Source: Hydractinia symbiolongicarpus (taxonomy: Eukaryota > Cnidaria > Hydrozoa > Anthoathecata > Hydractiniidae). Taken from it: a stretch of DNA of 64,000 nucleotides. The notes below the pieces were generated by a model, which saw nothing but the letters and a program-made list of their open reading frames with translations, did not search any database and was not told where the DNA came from. The position numbers and the translations under genes were made by a program. The stretch is taken from assembly GCF_029227915.1 (NCBI RefSeq), contig NC_079875.1, positions 11,903,001 through 11,967,000 of the forward strand, given 5' to 3'. Shown one piece after another: positions 12,753-24,085 of the stretch. Each line of letters begins with the position of its first letter. Position 1 is the first letter of the stretch.

Positions 12753-13998
12753 ATGGCTTCCCTCTCAAACGCGCAAACTAAGAATTAGTAAGTTTTTTTG
12801 TGGTATATGCAGTGAATTGATTAGGGCAAATTCTAACTGTATTTTTTGTGATTTTTGTAAACTTTGGGTTCACCCAAGTTGTAACTTGCTTAATTCTAAT
12901 GACTTCAAAAAACTCACCAAGGATAACTCAGATGAGGCATGGTCGTGTTTAAAGTGTAATTCTGAAATTTTTCCATTCCAGAGTGACAATACACCTCTGT
13001 TTGAGGCACAAAAAAGTCAGATTTTTTCTGACGTTAACTCTCATATTGAAACCTCCTTTTCAAATAATGTTGATGATGAAGATGAACGGTTTACTAATTG
13101 TAAATATTATGAATATAACAGCTTTAACTCTACTCTTGAACAACTTTCTTCTTCGGACCTTACACCTAATTTTTCTTATTTTCATCTTAATACTTGTTCT
13201 CTTCCCAAGAATATTGATAATATCAACATTCTTCTGAACTCTCTCAATATTGACTTTGATGTGTTAGGCTTCAGTGAAACTAGACTTAGTAAGTACTCAA
13301 TAACACCAATTTTAAAAGGTTATAGAGGATTTCATAACCTTTCAAGCAGCAATGCAGGAGGTACTTCCTTGTATATTTCTAATTCGCTAACAGTAGTGGT
13401 ACGCTCAGACCTTTCAAATTTGCTCTTTCTTGAAAGTAAATTAGAATCAACTTTTGTAGAAATCTTAGATAACAATCGTAAAAATACCATTGTTGGGTGC
13501 ATTTATAAACACCCTAATATGCCAATTCCTAAATTTATTAATTTGTATCTTAAACCCTTCTTTGAAGTAGCTATTAAGCAAAAACAAAAACTTATTTTAA
13601 TGGGAGATTTTAATATTGATCTTCTAAAATGTGAAAGTAACCATCTAGTTGATGATTTCCTGGATGAACTTTATTCTAATTTTTTACAACCATCTATAAC
13701 AATTCCAACCAGAATATCTAATACATCTAAAACTTTAATTGATAATATATTTACATCTAATCCATTTACAAAATATTTCTCAGGTAACATCATCACCTCA
13801 ATTTCAGACCACCTTCCTCAATTTTTAATTTATTTTGACAATAGACTTAAAGTCAAGGATAATTTAGACACCTATTACAAGGATTGGAAAAATTTAAACA
13901 TTAATGCCGTAATAAATGACATAGAATCTATAGATTGGGATTCTACTTTGCTTTTAAATGAAAATAATGTAAATAACTCTTTTAACCTTTTTTTTTAA
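12753..13998 (+). pseudogene. LINE ORF part 1: PHD-like finger and APE endonuclease
   Basis: Open frame 12748-13998 with no ATG before the finger; an ATG at 12753 in a neighbouring frame would give an 11-residue leader ending at a stop, and one inserted base near 12788 would join it to the finger. The finger has Cys pairs, a WVHPSC block and a final CLKC, like PHD fingers in other LINE proteins. The endonuclease follows from about 13170: LNTCSLPKN, the catalytic-type SETRL block near 13270, MGDFNIDLL near 13600 and SDHLP at 13804-13818, so the active-site residues look intact. The frame hits a stop at 13996-13998 directly after a run of nine T; with eight T it would read through into the RT part. 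Role: nicks target DNA to prime reverse transcription. Confidence 0.8.
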
Positions 13999-16189
13999 TC
14001 AATTAGACCAAATTGTAAGTAGACATACCCCTAATAAAAAACTATCAAAAAAACAATTAAGTAATAGAAATAAACCTTGGGTCACTAGAGCTATTCTAAA
14101 ATCCATTAACATCCGCAATAATTACTATAAAAAGTTAATCAAAGCTAAAAACCAAGAAAAAAAATTATATTATCAAAACCAATATAAATTTTATAGAAAT
14201 CGTATAGTTAATCTTATCAGGAACTCAAAATCAAACTATTATAAAGAATTTTTCTTAATCAACAAAAATAACAGTAGAAAAATTTGGAAAGGTATAAAGG
14301 ATATTTTAAATAATAAAGATAACAACAGTAGATCTAGCACTTCTTCCTTAAAAATAAATGATAAAATAATCTCTGAAAAATTAACTGTAGCTAATGCTTT
14401 TAATAAACATTTTACTTCTGTTGCAGATAAAATTAGAAACCAAATTCCACATAACAATACACACTTTTCATCTTACCTAAAAAATAATAATAGTAACTCA
14501 TTATTCTTTAACCCTGTAACAATAGAAGAAGTTTTAAAGATCATAAATAACCTTGATTTAACCAAAGCATCGGGCCCAAACAGTGTCCCTAATCTTATCT
14601 TAAAACAAGCCAACATAGCAATTTCTGCAATATTAACCAAACTTTTTAATCTTTCCCTACAACAAGGTGTATTCCCAAACATATTAAAGATGGTTAGTGT
14701 CATACCAATCTACAAGAATAAAGGGTCTCCTCTTGATCCAAATAATTATAGACCCATATCATTATTAAGCAATTTGGATAAGATCTTTGAAAAAATAATT
14801 AAAAACCGATTAATTTCTTTCCTAGATTCTAATAAAATTATAACCAATAAACAATTTGGATTCAGGACCAAACATTCAACCAACCATGCACTAATTAGTC
14901 TCACTGAAACTATTCGAAAAAATTTAGATAATTGTAAGTTTGCATGTGGAATCTTCATAGACCTTCAAAAGGCCTTTGATACTGTATCACACGAAATTCT
15001 CCTTTCAAAGCTTGAACATTATGGAATTAGAGGTGTAACAAACTCCTGGTTTCGCTCCTATCTCAGCGATAGGGTACAATATGTCTCCCTAACTAACACC
15101 AAATCTAAAAAACTTTTTATTAAACATGGAGTTCCCCAAGGTTCCGTTCTTGGTCCTATTTTATTTTTACTTTATATTAATGATTTAATTAACTCAATAA
15201 TTTTTTCAGAAATTTTTCATTTTGCAGATGACACTTGCATGTTATATGCTAACCATAATCTGAAAAAAATGCAGAAGCATTTAAATATAGATTTAAAATG
15301 TATATATAAATGGCTAACTGCAAATAAAATAGCATTAAATGTAGCAAAGACTGAAGTCATCCTATTTAGGCAAAGAAATAAAGCAGTCAACTATGATATA
15401 AGGCTGAAATTAAATGGAAAAAAACTTGAATTCTCATCTCATGTAAGATATCTAGGTATATTAATAGATGAATTTCTAGATTGGGATTTCCACATATCTT
15501 ATATTGGCAATAAATTAAGAAAAACAAATGGAGCTCTTTGCAAACTAAGATATTATGTGCCTAAGGATATCCTACTTTCAATTTACCATGCATTATTTTC
15601 TTCTCATATTTCTTATAGTCCGCAAGTGTGGGGTCTCACTTCAAAGTCGTGTAGAATTTTTCGCTTACAAAAAGCTGCTCTCCGAATCATTACTTTTTCT
15701 AAATTTAACTCACCATCAAATCCTATTTTTCTTAATCTTAATATTCTTACTCTTTCAGATCTTATAAAATTTCTCAACATTATTTTAACTTTTAATATTA
15801 TAAATCTGCATTCTCCAGGTAATATTTGTGATATTTTTAAATTGGTCTGCCATTCATCTAATCATTCAACAAGAAGTAAATCCATTAAACTTCTAGCTAG
15901 ACCTTCTGTTAGGACTACCTCATTTGGTCTCAAATCTATACGTTACCAATCTATTATTAATTGGAACAATATCCAACAACACTTTCACCAATACGACCTA
16001 GCCTCTCTCACTCTAAAACAACTAAAAAAATCTGCAAAACTTATCTTCTGGATTGCTATAACACTAATCTCTCCACTGCATAAAAAAGATTTTACTAAAA
16101 AAATTTTTTTTGTAGTGTCATACTGCTTATTGCAATCGTTTGATCTTATATACGTGGCCATCACCTACATTAGTATTTATACTATCTGA
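13997..16189 (+). pseudogene. LINE ORF part 2: reverse transcriptase
   Basis: Open from 13997, in the frame that follows the T-run shift; the first ATG is 14690, inside the RT domain, so it is not the true start. RT blocks are clear: NYRPISLLSN near 14740, DLQKAFDTVSHE near 14960, GVPQGSVLGPILF near 15128 and the catalytic FADD at 15221-15232, followed by thumb and C-terminal regions (YLGILID, WGLTSKS). The catalytic aspartates are present. Near 16033 a one-base loss probably shifts the end: in the alternative frame the tail would stop at 16081-16083 with an ending (YLLDCYNTNLSTA) like other LINEs, whereas the frame as read runs on to 16189. The element is probably dead but recent, since only single-base shifts separate it from an intact ORF. 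Confidence 0.82.
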
Positions 16190-16265
16190 TGGTCTCCCCG
16201 TAGGTATTTATTTAATGTAAAATATACAGTTATCTCACACGAAATAAATACTACTACTACTACTA

Positions 16266-17993
16266 TTGTTTATTGTGATATTTATGGTTGATTGGTGTAA
16301 CACACTCCTCCATAAGTATATTTTACATTGAAAGAAAACAACGCATACATTTCACTTCAGCTCTGGTGGTTATTTTGAAACATCAAAAGCATGTCACAGT
16401 CCATTTGATACCCCCACGCAATCTTTGTGAACTTTGCTGTAGCTTTTGTTTTTAGATATGTTGTACATTAAACTTGCAATGCTAACAGCACATATTGTTG
16501 GACCTTACAATCATATAAATTAACATTACATTTATGAACTAAATAATTCATAGCACTGGCTTGAAAGTTGTCCTAAACTTCAAGATGCATATACTGAAGA
16601 AAAATTGGTTTCAGGGTCAACCTAACTCAATTCATGAAATGCGAATGCACACAAACTGTTTAAGCATAACTGATGCAAATAGTTTTGGCGCAGGTTAATT
16701 TAACAACCAAAGTTGAAATTCATGTCGGACTATATTTTAAAATCCGGGGGGTTTGTAATCGAAAAGGGCATTATAATTGCCCGTCTAAGTACATTTCATT
16801 ACTTCATGCGATAGAGGCGATGCAAAAATTAGCGATGCGGGAAATATGCAACATTCATTCGGGCCATTCCCGTGAAATTTAATAGGGCTAAGAACTAGTT
16901 GTAGAAAATGTCCTATAAAGAACTACAAAGGAGTGCACTATAAATTTTCAACGATGAAGAGCTCCTTTAATAGACCTTAAGTAACATACCATGACAACAG
17001 ACAATTCTTCAAAGTCTTTTTTAATTTCTTTTATTATGATATGCTTTTAATGTTGTTTGAAAAAGACCTTAGAAAGATTTTTATTTGACGACATTATCTT
17101 TACTTTACATTATTTTCGTTACAAGGTTGAATTGATTGGAAATAAATTAAGTCTGATGTTTTTTTTTGATTTTTATTGAACTCTTAAAGCGTTACAATTT
17201 TCAATACTTAATCATATCCTGGTTAGGCGGAAAACATATATGCCTCAAGACTCCATCATCAAGGTAAATTAAGTTCGTTTAATTCCTAAAGATTTTAATT
17301 TGAAAAAAATTGTTGAATTAATATGCTTAGTAGCAAAATAGACACCTTGTTATTTAATTGACGGATACTGACCGGTTTTAATGTTTTACTGTAAAATACA
17401 AAGCCCGAGGTCAAAAGTACAGACCGAGCTTGCGAGGTCTGTGCCCATGACCGAGGGCATTGTATTTTATAATACAACATCAAAACCGGTCAATATCCGG
17501 TTTATTACCTGACTGTATCTGGTCTGAAAATTAATATTCCTTTGCAAACAAAACAAATGCAGCTATATTTAAGTTGCTATTCCCAAGGCACCAGGGAAGA
17601 AAAAACGCATGTTTGATTTTGATACTTTTCGAATTCAAGATCGTTCAATTTTAAAAATTTGTAAGTACACAAAACAAATTCGAATCATTGTTTATGTGAA
17701 TTGAAACGAAAAGGTGGTTTTAAGTGAGCTACTTTTATATTTTTTGTGCGATGAGAATATTTTTTATTTGTTTACGTTTTTATGTTACCATTTTAATAAT
17801 GGCTTCCAAAACCGGTTAGTATGGCTTCGTACTAAGACCTGTTAAAATAAGCCGTAAACCAATTAAATCATCGGATTTTTTCATACTAACTGGTTTTTTG
17901 TATCAGTAAGGTAAAAATATCCAGTACAACTCTATTTGGAAACTTATATTCCTAAATAAAAAATATATTCTTTTTCAGAATAATAAAAAACTT
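16266..17993. other. Gene-free stretch between LINE and TRIM-like gene
   Basis: Begins with the right remnant of the minisatellite hit by the LINE. From 17361 it holds an interspersed foldback repeat. No ORF of interest. Confidence 0.5.
17361..17915. mobile_element. Foldback interspersed repeat (MITE-like)
   Basis: Two inverted arms of about 44 bases, 17362-17405 and 17457-17500 (GGATACTGACCGGTTTTAA against its complement CAAAACCGGTCAATATCC), flank a GC-richer centre that is itself palindromic (GACCGAGC, GAGGTC). A second block (about 17788-17910) repeats ACCGGTTAGTATGG / CATACTAACTGG. Related copies: 4867-5116 and 50045-50165. Confidence 0.6.
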
Positions 17994-20900
17994 ATGAAAA
18001 AAATGTCCGCAGCAAAAGCAAAACAACTTTCTGTATTATTGGAATGCAAGGTTTGCATGGACACCTATCACAAACCAAAGACCCTTAACTGCGGTCATAC
18101 ATGTTGTCAAGATTGCTTGGATAGCATGTTGGTTTTTAACGACGATGGAGGTGCAGAACTGCAGTGTCCATTAAGATGTTCAAGCAAAACAACACTAGGT
18201 CCACACGAGACAACATCATCGCTAATGACTACATATCTGGTGACTGACATTCTAAATGAGTTGTAAGTATATTTGTACATTATAATATAACATATATGAT
18301 AAAGATACAACTCAGGGCTATGACAATTAAAGATAAACGTAGTGGAACGTTTGTGCAATCTGTCTTTATATTTGACAATCCTAGGAGTTTCAGTAGAACT
18401 TAATGTTGTTCTAAAATGTTTTAATTCTACATATGTGAGCAGAAGACGTAGTAATCACTTTACTTGGCCTTTGCGAAATGAGAAATGATAAAGGGTTTAG
18501 AAAAACTTAACTCTATTCCATTACACACAAATGTTCTATTACACACAAATCAGAAAAGTCAAAGTGACTTCAAAAAAATCTTCAAAGACAGAGAAGTGAG
18601 TATGAAAGTCCAGTGTGTGTTTTTAGGTCAAATGTCAAAAACGTTAACTTGCAGTGTCAGCAAAGTAAAGAATGCAAACAGATTATCAGACAGTCTTGCA
18701 CAACATGCAGTTCAAAGATCTGTGACAAATGTGAAACCATACATTCCTGTCCCAACAAATCCTTTACCAATGTCATTTTTAATCAAAAATTGCAACAACT
18801 CCAACCATTATGTAAGCAACACGACTCGCTTGCTAAATTTGTCTGCATCGACTGTGAAAACATGTTTGTCTGTGTGTATTGTACGCACAGACAACACAAA
18901 AATCACGAAAGAAAATCGATTGCTGAATTCGGACAAGAAGCCAGGACATGGTTTTGGTCATTCATTACGTCGTTCGAGGACACAAAAGTTGTTTTGGAAA
19001 GTTTGACAAAACAATATGACAGCGCTTTTAAGAATATTGAGGATAGTAGAGAAGTATTTGTCCGTGAATTGGGAGTTAGAAAACTAAAAAGAATGGAAGA
19101 ATATATGAAGAAGCTAAACACAGAAGAAATAAATATGTTGAAAATATTTGATCAAGGAATGGAAGATTTCAAGACAAAAGTAATTGCAACCGGGTTTGTC
19201 CACAATACCAGAATACACGAATTTTCTGATTACGTAAAAGAATTTACCTTAAAATGTCCATTTGAATTAGTCGCTGAGAAGATTGAAATCGAAGAAAGAC
19301 TTCGCACCCTATCGTCGTTTCCAAGAATCCTCCCCACTTTTAATCTGCATCTTGGACACCTGAAGGAACAAGACTATTTTACATATCCGTTAGGCAAAAT
19401 AGCAATCTCTTTTGATGATATCCACACTGCAGATCCTTGCGGATGTTCTGTTTACAAAAGTGTGATTGACAAAACAGAAAGATCGTCTAGCTACTCGCAG
19501 CTGGAAGCTTTGGAGACGTTACTAAAGAATTTGAAAGGTATTTTTAATAATTATTTGATTTCGTTAACACCTCCATACAAAATGACTCTATACTAATTTT
19601 TAGAGAACGCAAAGAAAAATCGTAAAGAACACGCAAAGAGGTGAGCAGATTTTTCGGAAAACTCGGTTTAAATTCCTCAAAAAAAAAATCGTATGATCAA
19701 ATAAAAAAAGTCCTTGTTATGTTCCTTTCTTTAGGTATTTGAAGCCGCAACGTCTATCATCAGCTGCAAGGTCTTACACTTTTGAAGGTATGTGATTTTG
19801 ATATAAATGCTTCCCATATAATTCATAGAGTGTCTAAAGAACTGGCTGATTAGAATTTTGTGTGTTATTTCAACGACAAATGCAACAATATGTAAAAATG
19901 AAGGAGCACTATCGCCAGTAAGCGTATAACTTGACTATACAAAATCTTCTCTTCTCTTATAATAATACAGTGTGTGTGTGTGTGCGTGTGTGTCTGTAAC
20001 AGGCAAAGTGGATATCTTCATTTTCCTTTGATGTAGCCGAAAAAAGTATGTCTGAAATGTTAAATGTTGTAACGTTACGATGCGACGTCAATAACACTAC
20101 TTCAACGTCAATATCTTATATTAAATTAATGAAGCCATTACAGTACACTTAAAACTTGGAGGCCAAATAACTTAACAACGAGGTGGTTACGTCAATGATT
20201 TTTCACCGCGTGGGTAACTAGGGACCACCAAGGACCAATTTGGGTAATTTTACCAAACCTCGGTCCTTAAATCCGTTTCGGAATGGACGGGTGATGACGT
20301 CATCAAAATTCAAATGACGCTTCTTTTTCATTTTTATCCTGGCTCAGTGTATTTTTCCACGGGTTTTAACGACTAGTAATCATAGGAAAATATACCGTCA
20401 GATTTACGGACGGTGATAAACATTTTATAAGAAAAGTGTACAGTTGTTGAAAGTATTGTAAAAGTATACTAAACACGTGATTTTATGGATTAATTGGATC
20501 AAATACAAAAAAATATTTTTTGTGTTAATTTCGCCTTTTAAACCTCAAAAGTCCATAGTCCTTCAAAAAGAAAGTATGGTTTTAAAAAAGAAAGTACATA
20601 TTTGAAAAAGAAATTATATTTTTGAAAAAGAAAGTATATTTTTGAAAAAGAAAGTATATTTTTGGAAATATTTAAAAAAAGAAAGTATGGCATAAAAAAC
20701 ATGTTTTTAATAAAAAAAGAATCTTTTTAAAGGAAAGGAAATTGAAGCCGATATATTTCTGATAAACTGACAGATAGACAGAAACACGGCCCCGAGTTTT
20801 CCTTTCCGCAAAAATTCCTAACATCGAGCCCATCGATGTAAGGAATATATATATAATTTATAAATAAATTTATATACATGAAACTTAACAGCAGGATACA

Positions 20901-23900
20901 GGAGTAGTATAAACTACTTTAAACACATATGCAATAATAAGAGAGTGTGTCCATCTGTCTGTCACAGGCAAAGTGGATGTGTTCATATTCCTTTGATGTA
21001 GCCGAAAAAGTGATGTGCAATTTGTTAATCTTTCTGACGTTACAGCACAACGCCAATTCATTTAGACTGACGTCAATGCGTTTAATAAGATTGGTGAAAC
21101 CATTGCATTGCACTTAAAACTTTTAGGCCAAATAACTTGGAAACGAGGTGGTGACATCAGTCATTTTTCACCGCGTGGGTAACTAGTTAATTTCCCCAAA
21201 CCTGGGTCCTCGAATCCAACTCGGAATAAACAGGTTTATGACCTCATTAAAAAACCTTTAAACCACAATATTTCCGTAATTGTTGATCAAAACTGCTTGA
21301 TCCCATGCATTTTGTTCGTCAACGTTTCGAGCTCTACACATTAGAAGGAATTTGTAAACAAATTTCTAAAAAAAAATTTTTTGTGTATTGACGGGTCCTG
21401 GATAAGATCTAAAGTTTGACAGAGAATTAGAGATCCAGGTTTTTAGAGATGGCTACTAAGACAACTTTTTTCCGAACTGAAAAGCACATTCAAGCGGGAA
21501 ATATCCCAATTCCTTTGGGCCATATCATAGTACTTTATTACCTAACAACACCTAAAAATTTCATATCGAATTGAATTGATGTTTTCGAGTTATCATGGTT
21601 GACTTGTTACGCGCAAGTCGTGTATAGATTGAGGTTTAATACAGATATAGTAGTTAGAAAGCTACTTAAAAACAGTGAAAATGGTAGCTGTGGGCGTCGC
21701 TGCTACTTACTTCCATTTCATTCTTGGATGGAACTTGTTTGCAGTACAGGCTAAAAAGTCTGTTTAGAAATTTTGAAGTTTTTGATAGGGTTTTTACCTT
21801 AAGCTTGAGTTTTATACCATGTTTAGATCAGAATCAAATATTCAGAATTATTGGCGGCTGATGATAAAAATTAATTTTTTATGATTTAAACAACGATTAA
21901 GAAAGATAACAAAAATAAAAGGAGTCTTCACCCTGAAATTAAAAACTCATTGTCATTCTGATAAGCAACAACTATTGTTGTAAAATTATGTTACTGTAAA
22001 ATTAAGTAAAATTATGATGCTGCTGTGAGACCTACGAAAGACACATCTGCTAGAAGCGTAGAGAAGCGATTTTTTTGACTGGCCTTAACTTTCTCTGCCA
22101 TGTAATAAAGCACTTTTTTGACTTTTCCTAATATTTATTAGGGATTTTAATTTGCAAGGGTATTACATGTTTTTGTGTTCGCTTGAACAGTGTTCGTTCT
22201 GTCTTACACACGTACAAGTCTTTATAGCCGGGACACGAGAATTCGTGTACGACGCATGATTTGCTGAGGTGATTTAACCTATCTTTCATGTTCGTGAAAA
22301 ATGATACGTATGTCGTGGAATATCTTTTTTTACATTTTTTTACATTTTGGTTGGTGCACCTTCGTAACTTCTTGATACAGTTTCCAGAGGTTCTCCATGT
22401 TGATCAGCATACTTTAGGTTGATAAATACTTTTGTTACATCGTCGATATCATTTTGGTTTTAGACGTGGTTAGATGTTTTTAACAAGACATAGCGATCTG
22501 ACGATAGCGTTGACAATGTTCTTTGGGCAGTTGTTCCAAGAAGCAAATTTCTTTATCATTCGTAATTCTGCTTGATTGATATTTAATTGATATTTTTAAG
22601 TGATAGTAATCAACATTTTCAATATCATTTTCACAATTTTTGTTGTCCTTTACTATACCGAAACTTGTCAAAGACGAAGGATTTTAAATATCTCTACCAA
22701 TTTAGATGTAGGTGCTTTTCTGTTCAGTGTACCATATTTTTAGAAAATAAAGTTAATATTAGTCTAAAACAACAAAAAGATTATTATTTCAATATCACCA
22801 CCATTCTTAGCATTCAATATAAAAATTTTGATAAAATTAGAAAAGTACCAGAACCAGTAAGCTAGAATAAAAAAACACCAAGTGCTCATGCTACTATAAC
22901 AACGACGCTCCATACAAACGTGACATCTTTAAAAGTGAAGACCAAATTACGATTTATCCTCAATTAATATATTAACGTATATTAGAGAGGATTACTTTTA
23001 AAATCTGCCACAATTTGAAGACAAAATTGTATGCGAGTGTAAAAGTTTGAAATATTTACATACTTCACCTAAGTTGGTGTATTTTCAATATCATTTGTAT
23101 ATATTTTTTCCTTTATTATAACGAAACTTGTCCAAGATAAAAGATTTTAGTGATCTGTATCAATTTAAATGTAGGTGAGGAAATGTTTTTGTCACTATAA
23201 TACTCTGCTTGCCTTTTTGTTCAGCGTGTCACTTTTTTTAGAAAATAAAGCATTCTAACTTTTTTTTAATTTTCCGAACTGATATCACCTTTTTTGTCTT
23301 TTTTAATATGATAGTTTTGTTAAAATTTGAAACGTGCCACAGTCAGTAAGTTAGAATAAAAAAACACCCAGGGCTCATGCTAACAGAAAAACGATGCTCC
23401 GTACAAACAACACGTCCTTGAAAGTAAGAAAAAAAATAAGAATTATTATTGATTAATAAATTTTCTTGCCTAATTTGTGTTTAGAACTTGCAAAAATCAT
23501 TAAAAATGGCGATCAAAAGAAATTGCAATCCATTTTCTTTGATAATCCAAACATCGTTAAAATGAGAGATAGTAATGAGACAACACTGTTGATGAGAGCT
23601 GCATGTTGCAACAATCCATCAATTGTAAAATGGTTGATCGATTCTGGAAGTGATGTGAATGCTGTGGATAAAGACAAATGGAATGCATATCACTTTAGCG
23701 CAGCTAGTGGTTATCATAATGTTTTGAAAGTTTTAATTAATCATGACGCCAGAAATATTAACAATGTAAAAAATTCAAATGAAACATCATTACATGATGC
23801 ATCTGGTCGTGGTTATATTAAATGTGTTAAGTTGTTGTTGTCGGTAGGAGGAGTTGATGTAAATATACGAAACAATAACAATGAAACACCATTACATTAT

Positions 23901-24041
23901 GCTTCTGTTCTTGGTCATATTGAGTGTGTGAAGGTGTTGTTGTCGGCAGCAGGTGTTGATGTAAATATACGAAACTATCAGAACAAAACAGCTTTCGATG
24001 TTGCTCGTGATGATCACATTAAACAATTATTTCCGATTTGA
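17994..24041 (+). CDS. TRIM-like RING/B-box protein with C-terminal ankyrin repeats, 5 exons
   Basis: Proposed exons: 17994-18262, 18627-19537, 19604-19640, 19735-19787, 23485-24041; GT-AG throughout, phases agree, 1827 nt = 608 codons plus stop. Exon 1 has a RING finger (Cys18, Cys21, Cys33, His35, Cys38, Cys41, then Cys58 and Cys62), pointing to E3 ubiquitin ligase activity. Exon 2 has a Cys-rich B-box 1-like region (about 114-145) and a canonical B-box 2 (Cys152, His155, Cys163, Cys166, Cys172, Cys175, His180, His183), then a charged helical stretch likely to form the coiled coil (about 195-310). Exon 5 encodes about five ankyrin repeats (NETPLHYASVLGHIECVKVLL type) in place of the usual NHL or SPRY domain. 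Two small linker exons bring the phase to 1, exactly what the ankyrin exon needs. A second in-frame ATG lies at 18003. If the splice to exon 5 is wrong, exon 2 would read on to a stop at 19596 and the ankyrin exon would belong to another gene. Confidence 0.72.
19992..20376 (+). repeat. Interspersed repeat copy 1 with Helitron-like tail
   Basis: Lies in intron 4 of the TRIM-like gene. Begins after a (TG)n tract with TCTGTAACAGGCAAAGTGG, has TTTGATGTAGCCGAAAAA and TTTTTCACCGCGTGGGTAAC, and reaches TTCCACGGG followed by a CGACTAGT end. Copy 2 is at 20954-21255. Confidence 0.65.
20568..20690. repeat. 20-bp tandem repeat, about 6 units
   Basis: Units of the form GAAAAAGAAAGTATATTTTT between the two interspersed repeat copies. 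Confidence 0.7.
20954..21255 (+). repeat. Interspersed repeat copy 2
   Basis: Same order of blocks as 19992-20320: CTGTCTGTCACAGGCAAAGT, TTTGATGTAGCCGAAAAA, CCAAATAACTTGGAAACGAGG, TTTTTCACCGCGTGGGTAAC. It lacks the hairpin/CTAGT tail seen after copy 1. Confidence 0.65.
22615..22945 (+). repeat. Local direct duplication, copy 1
   Basis: In intron 4 of the TRIM-like gene. Shares ordered blocks with 23081-23430 at an offset of about 466 bp: ATTTTCAATATCATT, CGAAACTTGTC, AGATGTAGGTG, AGAATAAAAAAACACC, CGCTCCATACAAAC. Confidence 0.65.
23081..23430 (+). repeat. Local direct duplication, copy 2
   Basis: Second copy of the 22615-22945 unit, ending about 55 bp before the ankyrin exon. Divergence suggests it is old. 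Confidence 0.65.
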
Positions 24042-24079
24042 CCATATAACCGTTAGTAGATTTATCCTAAATAACTATT

Positions 24080-24085
24080 AATAAA
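24080..24085 (+). promoter_or_regulatory. Possible poly(A) signal of TRIM-ankyrin gene
   Basis: AATAAA 39 bases after the stop; another copy is at 24261-24266. Confidence 0.35.

Larger units (their letters stand above)
12582..16265 (+). mobile_element. Non-LTR retrotransposon (LINE, CR1/Jockey-like group), frameshifted
   Basis: About 3.7 kb element with a PHD-like zinc finger, an APE-type endonuclease and a reverse transcriptase, ending in a short 3' UTR and an (ACT)n-type tail near 16248-16265. No LTRs are seen. It lies inside a 19-21 bp tandem repeat (12510-12580 on the left, about 16266-16297 on the right), so target-site duplications cannot be told from the repeat itself. The single long ORF appears broken by at least two one-base changes, in the T run at 13988-13996 and near 16033, and perhaps a third near 12788. 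Domain order and the short microsatellite tail fit the CR1/L2/Jockey side of the LINE tree; exact clade needs a tree. Confidence 0.85.

Noticed and set aside
18485-19006. 173-residue ORF overlapping the TRIM exon
   Set aside because: Different frame from the B-box exon, with no domain; it is a shadow.
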